From Chloroflexota bacterium (lineage in GTDB: Bacteria > Chloroflexota > Chloroflexia > JAMDCE01): DNA of 13,787 bases. The position numbers and the translations under genes were made by a program. The notes under the pieces were generated by a model that was given only the letters and a program-made list of their open reading frames with translations, was not told where the DNA came from and made no database searches. The DNA lies in assembly GCA_023489135.1 (NCBI GenBank), contig JAMDCE010000428.1, positions 5,552-19,338 on the forward strand, given 5' to 3'. Below, one piece after another: positions 6,402 to 13,670 of this stretch. Positions within the stretch are counted from its first letter, which is position 1. Each line of letters begins with the position of its first letter.

Positions 6402-6812
6402 TCCCTCAGGTCGAGGTTAGTATCACCCCTCGAACGCCGCGCTTCACCACCTGCTCCGCGATGCCGGCGCCCATCCTCCTGTCTGGCGCAGTATCTGTTC
6501 GGAGGCCCCACCAGATCGGGTTCTCGGCGAAGAAGTTGTCGCCACAGATCGCCGTGGCCACCACATCTCCCCGATCCGCGAGCATCTGCTGAAGCAGCCG
6601 TCCGGGACCCACCGGTCCGGCTGCGACCTGCGGATCAACACCCGCCTTGTCTTCGCCGCCGATCTGGCCAAAGAACTGGTTAACGTCGTGAACCACGCGC
6701 AATCGATCAGCCCTACAAACCTCTCATCGTGAAGCCGGCGGCCCATCTTCAGCCATTTTTGATGGCTCTTGGCCATCGGCCGGGCACCTGCCCCGCATCC
6801 CCGGGGGAACCC

Positions 6813-7825
6813 TCACCTCACGTCTATCGCGGAACTGGCCGGAACGGGCTCGCCGCCGCCGAAGGGGCCCACCTGGGCGGCGCCAATGGCCCTGCCCACC
6901 GCGGGCAGCTGCATCCGCTCGTCGTGGATGCCTACACTGGCCACGGCGTCCGCCGTGATCGTCCGCTCCCGCTCATCCCGAGTAGGATAGGCAACGGTGA
7001 CGATCACCCCCGCGAAGTACAGATCCTTCAAGTGGCCGGCGTAGGGGTCCTGGATGACGGGGTGGTTCTGTATGGTGTAGGTCTCCTGACCAAGGTTCCA
7101 GTAGCCACAAAGAACAGCTCCGTCCAGGATTTCGTTGGGACGCACTATGGCGGGGAGGAGCCCTCTGACGTTGTCGCCGTAGAGATTGGGCTCGTCGGGC
7201 TCTGTAGGTCGCTGACGAGAATGTAACATATATATGTAGGCGACTCGCGGGAGGCCCCGAAGGTCACCAGGAGACTGCGATGGCCCCGGCAAGTCGTACA
7301 CCTCCAAATCGTCCGGAGCGAGGCCCTGTGCGGCTCCAGCGAGATACGTTCCTGCGCGCAACCCGGCCGTTTTCAGCGCCTTGAAATAGGCTGGCCGATC
7401 GACGCCCGGGGCCGGGGACGCAACCAGAACTACGTTGCAGGTCTTGGAGAACGGAGTCACAGACGCGCCGGGACCGCACATATCGATGACCTTGTTGTAC
7501 CTGTATTCCAAACTGTTTACTTCCACCAAGGCGACCCCGCGTAGAACGTGTGTCCGGCCGCAGCCGACGGACGAAACAGGAGAGATGGCCCCCGGAAAAC
7601 CTCCCCGCCACTCCTCGCCCGGAGCTCGACGAGGTCGAAGACGTGAGCAATTCGGCAGTCCTCTCCCGGGCGAGCCACGTCGACGTCGACGCTACCCAGT
7701 CTGGAATCCTTCAGGAGCGTTGCCCTGAGCTCCTCGAGATCGACAAAGAGCGTGCCCTCTCGAATGTGGGTCTCAGTGGCAAGCTTGACATCCCGAATGC
7801 GCGTTATGGCCAGCTCCAGCCTCAT
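6813..7825 (-). pseudogene. GrdE-like glycine/sarcosine/betaine reductase component B subunit, frameshifted
   Basis: The N-terminus (RLELAITRIRDVKLATETHI, VDVDVARPGEDCRI) matches GrdE. One base is missing in a run of five C (7589-7593, plus strand): correcting it turns the frame into EVFRGAISPVSSVGCGRTHV and LRGVAL, the expected GrdE sequence. Translation then continues through DMCGPGASVTPFSKTCNVVL, LPRVAYIYML and HPVIQDPYA to a stop at 6813. Repaired, the protein is ~337 residues against ~430 normally. A likely internal deletion lies near DERERTITADAVASVG, which joins two segments that are well apart in GrdE. The GNC processing region, where GrdE is cut at Cys, reads LCGYWNLGQ, so self-cleavage is doubtful. 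In grd operons GrdE and GrdB form protein B, which binds and activates the substrate. ATG 7825 has AGG five bases upstream. The gene is 63 bases after the Fe-S gene. Confidence 0.8.
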
Positions 7826-7888
7826 GTCTACCTGTCGAGCGATAGCCTAGATGCCCACCACAATGTCATTCGCCAAACCACCATCGAG

Positions 7889-8761
7889 CTAGTCCCATTC
7901 CTTCCGGCCCACCGGACAGTACATGATGCACATGCCACAGTAGGCAGCCCGGCCGACGGAGGCGATCTCCGCCTGCTGAGCGGGGTGCATGTTGCTTTTC
8001 GCTTCCTGGAACTGCTCCCGGGTCGGCTCCTCGGGGATAGGGAATTCTTTCAGCGCCAGCGTCTTCTTGGTCAAGCCGTAGAGACTCCACACGCAGCGAA
8101 GGTGCTTGACCCTGACGTATTCGAACTCCTTGCCCGCTATTTCAATCTTGTCCGTGTCGTTGGAGCGCAGGGCTTTGGTGGGACACACCTTGGTGCATAT
8201 CTGCCCGCACTTATCAGGTCGGCACAGCTTGGGCCCGCCGTAGAGCTCGTCAGGAATCAACGGGGCGCTGGTGACTATGGTGCAGGTCCTCAGGCGCGGG
8301 CCGTACTTGGGTGTAACCAGCAGGCCCTGCCAGCCGAACTCGCCCAGCCCCGCCGCCACCGCCGCGTGAATGTTGGAGATCAGGCCGACGTAGTTCATGC
8401 CATCGCTCGGCGGGCTGGCCGGAACGGGTAACGTAATGTACCCGGACTTCTCCAGAAAGCGACTGATGCGCAAGGCAATCGTGTTTAGCTCGTTGTTCAG
8501 GAGCGTGTAGCCGTAGATCATATACGAGTACACGCCCTTTCGGTTATCGGCGCTATTATGAGCGCGCATGTCGGCCTGGATCACGCCCTCGCCAATGCCT
8601 AGACCAAGAGAAATCACCGAGTGCGCCTGGGGAAGAATGTCTCTTGGATGGCGACCCTTGGGGGCCTGGGCATAGCGGTCGACGGAAGTGATGCCAACGA
8701 GATCTATGTCGGCGCTCAGGGCCATATCTTTGATCGCAGCGGTCAAGGAATCAAGGCTCAC
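7889..8761 (-). CDS. Two-cluster [4Fe-4S] protein of the QueG/reductive dehalogenase-like family
   Basis: A 290-residue protein. The stretch HAAVAAGLGEFGWQGLLVTP (His132 onward) and KYGPRLRT resemble the core of epoxyqueuosine reductase and corrinoid reductive dehalogenases. Two Fe-S sites follow. The first is Cys180-x4-Cys185-x3-Cys189-x3-Cys193-Pro. The second is Cys275-x2-Cys278-x3-Cys282-Pro, with Cys223 (LRCVWSLYG) as a likely eighth ligand. No signal peptide or twin-arginine motif is seen, so it should be cytoplasmic. The start is placed at GTG 8761 because GGAGG lies seven bases upstream. The open frame extends to 8983, but that part passes through a strong hairpin and overlaps receptor B; ATGs at 8809 and 8800 lack a ribosome-binding site. 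It precedes the GrdE/GrdB-like genes and may pass electrons to, or act on the same substrate as, that reductase. Confidence 0.82.
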   Translation of the reverse strand: MSLDSLTAAIKDMALSADIDLVGITSVDRYAQAPKGRHPRDILPQAHSVISLGLGIGEGVIQADMRAHNSADNRKGVYSYMIYGYTLLNNELNTIALRISRFLEKSGYITLPVPASPPSDGMNYVGLISNIHAAVAAGLGEFGWQGLLVTPKYGPRLRTCTIVTSAPLIPDELYGGPKLCRPDKCGQICTKVCPTKALRSNDTDKIEIAGKEFEYVRVKHLRCVWSLYGLTKKTLALKEFPIPEEPTREQFQEAKSNMHPAQQAEIASVGRAAYCGMCIMYCPVGRKEWD

Positions 8762-8811
8762 CGGGGTACCTCCACGTGTTGTCGGTAAATCGTGGCTCAT
8801 CGAGGACATCA

Positions 8812-8856
8812 CATTCTTCGCGCCGCTACTTCGCTTGGGAGGCGGCGCGAAGAATG
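8812..8856 (-). repeat. Perfect 15-bp-arm hairpin between receptor B and the Fe-S gene
   Basis: CATTCTTCGCGCCGC (8812-8826) and its exact reverse complement (8842-8856) flank a 15-base spacer. In the minus-strand transcript the stem starts 17 bases after the receptor B stop. No U-run follows, so it is not a classical terminator. It could protect the 3' end of receptor mRNA, as hairpins after abundant binding-protein genes often do, or attenuate the downstream genes. Confidence 0.7.
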
Positions 8857-8873
8857 ACCTACAGATCTCTCTT

Positions 8874-10019
8874 CTACTGGCCCAGCAGCTTCTTCTGATT
8901 CGCTTCGGCCTCCGGAGTCCAGAGTCCCTTTTCTTTCCAGAAGCGGATAGCCCCTTCGTGGTACGGAGCAGGTGGAGCCGCATCGAACATGGTTTTCTGC
9001 TGCCAATCCTTCAGCCAGGCGGTAACAGGATGGAGCTCCTTGTCGTTCTCGTAGGTGGCCTTGGTGATCTGGTAGACCGCATCGGCGCTCAGCGATGCCC
9101 CGGCGGCCAGGAAGATCGGATAGCGGAAGGATGCGGCGTCGGACTTGAGCCAGCCCTCCTTATTCAGACGGAAGATCGAAGCCCCCGGCTCCAGCTTCTG
9201 CAGCCTATCGACTATTTCTTTGGGGGCGTTATCGGCCTGCTCCGGCGAAATGTCGCCGAAGTTGAGCAGGCGCAGGCCGATCGCGGAATCGGTCTCGAGC
9301 GTGCCCGCGGTGGTCGCGGAACCGCCGAAGGCGACGTCGGCCCGGCCCTCGCGCAAGGCCTTCAGCCCGGTGCTGATGTCGGTCACGGGTATGGGCTTAA
9401 CGTCGTTCCAGGTCAACCCCACCGACTCCAGGTAGGCAGTCATGTGAAGGTGTATCATCACGTTGCCCCCGAACTCGCTGGCGACGCGCTTGCCGCGCAC
9501 ATCCTTGACGCTCTTGATGTCGGAATCGTTGCGCACGGTGAAACCGGCCATGGGAATCTGGTTGCCCCGGACCAGTACGCGCAGGTTCTTGTTGGGAGTG
9601 GGGAACGAGACCTGGCCTCTATAGGCCCAGGCGGCGTCCATACCGCTCAGCACCCCGAGCTCGAGCTCTCCCTTTTCCATAACGGGCATCCAGGCATTGG
9701 GCCCGGCGAACGGCTTTACGAGTACCTTTATTGGCGAATGATCGCTGGCCACCTTGGCAACGCCCGTCGCCACGTTGAAGTACTGAGAGCCGGTGGGGAG
9801 CGTTCCAATGCCGATGGTAGACGGCAAGCCTTTCGAGGCCGCCGGCTTGGCCTCGGCCTTTTCCGCCGGCTTCTCCGCCGCCTTTTCGGCAGCCTTTTCG
9901 ACCGGCTTCTGCGCGGGAGCCACCGCCGGTGCGCCGGCTTGCGTGCACCCGGCCACGAGCATCGTCACAATCAATACAGCCAGCGCCCCCAGGCGCCACG
10001 TTCGCTTAATCACGTCCAC
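8874..10019 (-). CDS. TAXI-family TRAP transporter solute receptor, lipoprotein (copy B)
   Basis: A 381-residue receptor with lipoprotein signal VIKRTWRLGALAVLIVTMLV then AGC (Cys25, lipobox LVAGC) and a shorter Lys/Ala/Glu/Pro linker (~residues 35-65). The ligand domain has TIGIGTLPTGSQYFNVATGV, KPFAGPNAWMP, DVRGKRVASEFGGN, PYHEGAIRFWKEKGLW and terminal KKLLGQ. Two GTG starts are possible, 10019 and 10013. AGGAG is five bases before the second, while AGAGGA is seven bases before the first, so the true start may be two codons shorter. The gene follows the permease by 290 bases that contain hairpins, and precedes the Fe-S gene, suggesting that it supplies substrate to that reductase arm. Confidence 0.92.
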   Translation of the reverse strand: MDVIKRTWRLGALAVLIVTMLVAGCTQAGAPAVAPAQKPVEKAAEKAAEKPAEKAEAKPAASKGLPSTIGIGTLPTGSQYFNVATGVAKVASDHSPIKVLVKPFAGPNAWMPVMEKGELELGVLSGMDAAWAYRGQVSFPTPNKNLRVLVRGNQIPMAGFTVRNDSDIKSVKDVRGKRVASEFGGNVMIHLHMTAYLESVGLTWNDVKPIPVTDISTGLKALREGRADVAFGGSATTAGTLETDSAIGLRLLNFGDISPEQADNAPKEIVDRLQKLEPGASIFRLNKEGWLKSDAASFRYPIFLAAGASLSADAVYQITKATYENDKELHPVTAWLKDWQQKTMFDAAPPAPYHEGAIRFWKEKGLWTPEAEANQKKLLGQ

Positions 10020-10309
10020 TCCTCATTCCTCTGAAAATAGCATTTTCATGCTCAACGGGTGGCCGGTAGGCCATGACTATTCCCATCAAGATGTTGCGGC
10101 CTTGTTCGGTTTGATTCACGCTTCCCAGGGCCGGGAGGTAAGCGCTCAAGTATTGCCTGCCAATCCCCCATCATCCAAACCGCACCACCCCCCGGCCTAT
10201 TTCCGAGTCGGATGCTTACAGCGGATTTCCCTAATACTTGGCTAGCTGCCGAAGAGGGCTTCGGCGGGCCGAAGCTTCCAGATGTAGCCAAACCAAGTCG
10301 AAAACCGCT
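10020..10309. other. Intergenic region between permease and receptor B
   Basis: These 290 bases hold no convincing gene on either strand. A small AGCAT-GAAA-ATGCT hairpin motif lies close to the receptor B start, and overlapping hairpins lie near the permease end (listed separately). The length suggests receptor B may have its own promoter, but I see no good -35/-10 pair. Confidence 0.6.
10248..10275 (-). terminator. Two overlapping alternative hairpins after the permease gene
   Basis: GCCGAAG-AGGG-CTTCGGC (10248-10265) and GCTTCGGC-GG-GCCGAAGC (10258-10275) share the same middle arm, so only one can form at a time. They start about 35 bases after the permease stop. Without a U-run, termination is uncertain; a mutually exclusive pair is also the shape of an attenuator. 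Confidence 0.4.
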
Positions 10310-12304
10310 CTAGCCCACCGCAGCCGGCGCGGGAAGAGCGCGACGTCGCTGCAACTCCACGTAGAGCAGAGGCACGGCAACTACAAAGCCGATGCCGTTG
10401 ACGATGATGCCCAGGATAACGTCCTGACCGAACGGAATCAGAAGCGCCGCTCCGGCGACAAAGAACAATACGCGCCGGGCCCACGGCACCATTTGGAACA
10501 GATAGCCAACCAGCGCGATGCCTAGAAGAAGCGTGCCGAGCATAGCGGTGATTGCCGAAGCCAGAATCGCCTCCCAACTGCCTCTTAAGATCAGGGCCGG
10601 CGAGTACACGAACAAGAAAGGCACGATGCACGGGAGGATGCCGAGACGCATAGCGATGTAGCCTATCTTGTTGGGATTGGCCCCCGAGATCACCGAGGCG
10701 GCAAAACAGGCCAACGCCACCGGCGGTGTCCAGTTAGAGACTATAGCAAAGTAGAAGATGAAGAGGTGCGCGGCCATGGGCAGGATTCCCATTTGCACTA
10801 GAGCCGGGGCCACTAGAGTGGCCACCAGCGCGTAAGCCGGCACCGAGGGCATGCCCATCCCCAGGATGACCGAGACAATCGCCGCGAGCACCAGGAGAAG
10901 GAGCGTGTTGCCCTTGCCCAGGGTGGTCAGGGTGTAAGCCAGGTTGAAGCCGAAGCCACTGACGCCCGCCACGCCCACGATCACACCGGCACCAGCCATT
11001 ATGATGCCGATGTTCATCATCATCTTGCCGGTGCCTTCCAACACGCTTAAGATCCGCCGCAGATAGTGCCCTCGCCCGGCCTTGGCCATCACCAGGAACG
11101 GCACCGAGGCGAAGCCGGAAACCACCCCGGCGGTGCTGGGGTCGAGCCGGATGACCATCAGAGTGTAGACAAGGATGGCCAGACAGGGGAAGATCGTCCA
11201 GGCGTTGCGTAGCACCGGCCCGGACTTAGGGATCATGGATTTCGGTATGCTTTTCATACCTTCCTTGCCGGCCTGCAGATCGACCTGTACGAAGCAGGCC
11301 AGGTAGAACAGCACCGCCGGGATGAAGGCCGCCAGGGCTACGTCGGCGTAGGGCACCCCCAGGTTCTCGGCGATGAGAAAGGCGGCGATGCCCATCACCG
11401 GCGGCATAATCTGGCCGCCGGAGGAGGCCACGGACTCCACCGCCCCGGCCATCGCCGGCCTGTAGCCGGTGCGTATCATCAGGGGAATGGTGACCGACCC
11501 CGTGATCATCACGTTGGTTACCGCCCCGCCGCTGATGGTGCCGACCAGGCTGGAGCCCACGACCGCCGCCTTGGCCGGACCACCGCGAAACCGGCCGAAG
11601 GCCAGCACGGCCAGCTCCGTCAGCTGAGCGCCGCCGCCGAAGCCCGTGAGCACCTGGCCGAAGAAGATAAAGGCCAGCGCAATGCCTGAGGCCAGGGCGA
11701 CCAGGTTGAGCATACTGTTGGGATCGAGGTAGAGGTAGGCGAATAGCCTGTCCCAGGAGGTAGGAAGCCCGTGCAGCGTTCCCGGAAATAGATCGGCGAA
11801 GCGGCCGTAGATGACGATCATCGCCACCACGATAACAAGGAACCATCCCACGAACCGGCGCAAAGCCTCGAGGATCAAGAGGATGGTGAGCCCTCCCAGG
11901 ATGGTGCGCTCGAGCGAAAGCTCACCCAGGCGCATAGCGATCTGGGGATAATACAACATCAGATATAGCCCGACTGGCAGGCCCGCCAGGGCCAGTATAA
12001 CGTCGTACCACGGCACCCGGTTGCGGGGTGCCCTCTTGGTGGCCGGGGTGGAAATGAACGCGCCCACGAAGATTAGGGTCATAAATACGCCGATGTACTG
12101 CTCGGTGTAAACCATCAGGCCCAGATAGGTGTGAAAACCCGCGATAAAAATGATGCCCAGCACCGGAATAGTGCAGAGCAGCACTCTCTGCAGCACGCCC
12201 ACCGCACCCGGAAGTGCCCGGAAAGGCCCTTCCTCTGCCTCGATCAACTCCTGTTTCTTTGCTTCAAGATCCTTCGCTTGCATACTCTCTAGGTCCATCG
12301 ACAT
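10310..12304 (-). CDS. TRAP transporter permease, fused DctQ-DctM type (4TM/12TM)
   Basis: A 664-residue membrane protein that fuses the small (DctQ) and large (DctM) TRAP subunits, the arrangement usual for TAXI systems. A charged cytoplasmic N-terminus (MSMDLESMQAKDLEAKKQEL) precedes about 16 hydrophobic segments. The DctM core is clear: GGGAQLTELAVLAFGRFRGG, GTISGGAVTNVMITGSVTIP, GYRPAMAGAVESVASSGGQI then MPPVMGIAAF, and later GMGMPSVPAYALVATLVAPA. It imports a receptor-bound anion using a sodium or proton gradient in the inner membrane. AAGGGG lies four bases before ATG 12304; an in-frame ATG two codons on (12298) is the alternative. It follows receptor A by 45 bases, so the two form the classic receptor-permease pair, and it is the only permease in the window for all receptors. 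Confidence 0.96.
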   Translation of the reverse strand: MSMDLESMQAKDLEAKKQELIEAEEGPFRALPGAVGVLQRVLLCTIPVLGIIFIAGFHTYLGLMVYTEQYIGVFMTLIFVGAFISTPATKRAPRNRVPWYDVILALAGLPVGLYLMLYYPQIAMRLGELSLERTILGGLTILLILEALRRFVGWFLVIVVAMIVIYGRFADLFPGTLHGLPTSWDRLFAYLYLDPNSMLNLVALASGIALAFIFFGQVLTGFGGGAQLTELAVLAFGRFRGGPAKAAVVGSSLVGTISGGAVTNVMITGSVTIPLMIRTGYRPAMAGAVESVASSGGQIMPPVMGIAAFLIAENLGVPYADVALAAFIPAVLFYLACFVQVDLQAGKEGMKSIPKSMIPKSGPVLRNAWTIFPCLAILVYTLMVIRLDPSTAGVVSGFASVPFLVMAKAGRGHYLRRILSVLEGTGKMMMNIGIIMAGAGVIVGVAGVSGFGFNLAYTLTTLGKGNTLLLLVLAAIVSVILGMGMPSVPAYALVATLVAPALVQMGILPMAAHLFIFYFAIVSNWTPPVALACFAASVISGANPNKIGYIAMRLGILPCIVPFLFVYSPALILRGSWEAILASAITAMLGTLLLGIALVGYLFQMVPWARRVLFFVAGAALLIPFGQDVILGIIVNGIGFVVAVPLLYVELQRRRALPAPAAVG

Positions 12305-12349
12305 CGAGCCCCTTTCCCGCTGACGCTTGGTGGAGTGCCGCTTTCTCCT

Positions 12350-13537
12350 CTACTGACCTAGAAGCTTCTTCTGGTTGGCTTCGGCCGCAGGGGTCCATAA
12401 TCCCTTCTCCTTCCAGAACCTGATGGCCCCGTCGTGGTAGGGAGTGGGCGGATCGGGATTGAACATAGTCGCCTGCTTCCAACCCTGGGCCCATTCGTGG
12501 ACGGGCCACAATTCCTTGTCATTCTCGAACACCGCCTTGGTGATGGCGTAGACGACGTCGGCGTTGAGCTTCGCCGACGCGGCGAGCATGGTCGGGTAAC
12601 TGAACGAGGCGGCGTCCGACTTCAGGAAGCCCTCTTTCTTCTGGCGATATATCATCGCGCCGGGCTGGCGCTTGCGCAGCTTCTCGACCACATCCTTGGG
12701 CGGATTGCCGGCCTGTTCCGGAGGGATGTCGCCGAAGTTCAACAGGTGCAGTGGGACGGCGGAATCGGTCTCGAGGGTAGCGGCCAGGGTGGTGGAGCCC
12801 GCAAAGGCGGCGTCGGCCCGGCCCTCGCGCACTGCTTTGAGTCCCGAAACGTAGTCGGACACGGGCACCTGCTTCACGTCATTCCAACCGAGGCCAACGG
12901 ATTCAAGCATGGCGATGACGTTCTCCCTGATCGACACGTTGCCACCGTATTCGCTAGTGACGCGCTTTCCGCGCAACTCCTTGATGGATTTGATGCCCGA
13001 GTCTACCCGGACTACCAAGGCAGCTACGGGGATCTCGTTACCACGGGCCACGACCCGAATGTTCTTGTACGGCTTGTCGTAGCCTGTTCCACCCGTGTAA
13101 GCCCAGCCGGCGTCATTCCCGCTCAGTATGCCCAGCTCCAGCTCGCCCGCATCCATCATGGGCATCCAGGCATTCGGTCCGGCGAAAGGCTTGACGATCA
13201 CCTTGATGGGAGAATGGTCACTCACAACCTTGGCCACGCCGGTTCCCACGGCGTAGAATCCACCGCCAACGGGGTGAGTCCCTATGCCCACGGTGGAGGG
13301 CAGGCCCTTGGGTGCGGCCGGCTTGGCTTCGGACTTGGCCGGAGCTTTGGCCTCGACCTTAGCTGTCGGTATGGCGGCAGGTGCCTTGTCGGCCGGCTTT
13401 TCCGCAGGCTTCACCGCAGCCTTTTCCGCCGGCTTGGCCGCGCTCGGAGCGGCCGGCGCGCTCGCCTGCGAACAAGCGACCAGCAAGACCACGAATACCA
13501 GAGACACGACAGACGTGTAGCGCCACAGTCGGTTCAT
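12350..13537 (-). CDS. TAXI-family TRAP transporter solute receptor, lipoprotein (copy A)
   Basis: A 395-residue receptor. The signal MNRLWRYTSVVSLVFVVLLV-AC ends in lipobox LLVAC with Cys22. The linker (~28-77) is again Ala/Pro/Lys/Glu rich. The TAXI domain has GIGTHPVGGGFYAVGTGVAK, KPFAGPNAWMPMMDAGELEL, NDAGWAYTGGTG, ELRGKRVTSEYGGN and PYHDGAIRFWKEKGLW, ending KKLLGQ. A GGAGG is seven bases before the ATG. As the gene directly upstream of the fused permease, it is the best candidate for the cognate receptor; ligand identity is not readable from sequence. It is the closest full-length template for pseudogene D (shared VHxW-xxGWKQATMF and GDAGWAY-type segments), which dates some of the duplication to this family. 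Confidence 0.94.
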   Translation of the reverse strand: MNRLWRYTSVVSLVFVVLLVACSQASAPAAPSAAKPAEKAAVKPAEKPADKAPAAIPTAKVEAKAPAKSEAKPAAPKGLPSTVGIGTHPVGGGFYAVGTGVAKVVSDHSPIKVIVKPFAGPNAWMPMMDAGELELGILSGNDAGWAYTGGTGYDKPYKNIRVVARGNEIPVAALVVRVDSGIKSIKELRGKRVTSEYGGNVSIRENVIAMLESVGLGWNDVKQVPVSDYVSGLKAVREGRADAAFAGSTTLAATLETDSAVPLHLLNFGDIPPEQAGNPPKDVVEKLRKRQPGAMIYRQKKEGFLKSDAASFSYPTMLAASAKLNADVVYAITKAVFENDKELWPVHEWAQGWKQATMFNPDPPTPYHDGAIRFWKEKGLWTPAAEANQKKLLGQ

Positions 13538-13640
13538 TGCGCTTCCTCCTCAAGTAATCGCAATTTGGGTGTGGTCCTCAAGGCATGTGGTACAAAGCGT
13601 TCCTGCAATAGGCCTCTTCAGACGATCGCCGACGTGTCTC

Positions 13641-13670
13641 GATCATCGAGGGCATCGATGATCACGTGAT
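13641..13670 (-). promoter_or_regulatory. Candidate operator upstream of the receptor A-permease operon
   Basis: A perfect inverted repeat GATCATCGA (13641-13649) / TCGATGATC (13655-13663) with a 5-base spacer, overlapped by the 10-base palindrome ATCACGTGAT (13661-13670). Both lie ~105-135 bases upstream of the receptor A start in a 250-base gene-free region (13538-13787). FadR/GntR-like and other dimeric regulators bind such symmetric sites. The symmetry is seen; the regulator is unknown. No convincing promoter boxes were found, and no gene is seen in the rest of the region. Confidence 0.4.

Larger units (their letters stand above)
6142..6702 (-). pseudogene. GrdB-like selenoprotein (glycine/sarcosine/betaine reductase component B family) with in-frame UGA and large internal deletion
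   Basis: Read through one TGA, this frame gives a 186-residue protein with both ends of a GrdB homologue. The N-terminus (TTG start, RVVHDVNQFFGQIGGEDKA, then VGPGRLLQQMLA and ATAICGDNFFAEN) matches GrdB. The C-terminus has GVILTST, a TGA at 6408-6406, then GTSTRRGAAMVKELERSGLP, VGSNRIVP and HPLGDPKLSP. In GrdB the residue after ILTST is the catalytic selenocysteine, so the TGA sits exactly where Sec belongs, and the frame continues on both sides. The hallmark U-x2-C-x2-C reads U-G-T-S-T-R-R, so both partner cysteines are gone. About 250 residues between FFAEN and the Sec region are missing against the usual ~435-residue protein. GrdB cleaves substrate C-N bonds with reducing power from selenoprotein A. 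This copy is probably inactive but keeps a recodable frame. It lies downstream of the GrdE-like gene, as in grd operons. Confidence 0.8.

Noticed and set aside
8762..8983. N-terminal extension of the Fe-S protein to 8983
   Set aside because: It runs through a 15-bp-arm hairpin and into receptor B; GTG 8761 has a good ribosome-binding site.
8688..10034. 448-codon plus-strand open frame antisense to receptor B
   Set aside because: Antisense shadow caused by GC-rich codon bias; no ribosome-binding site or recognisable domain.
12434..13669. 411-codon plus-strand open frame antisense to receptor A
   Set aside because: It is the mirror of a clear lipoprotein receptor with a strong ribosome-binding site; the product is Gly/Arg/His-rich with no family resemblance.
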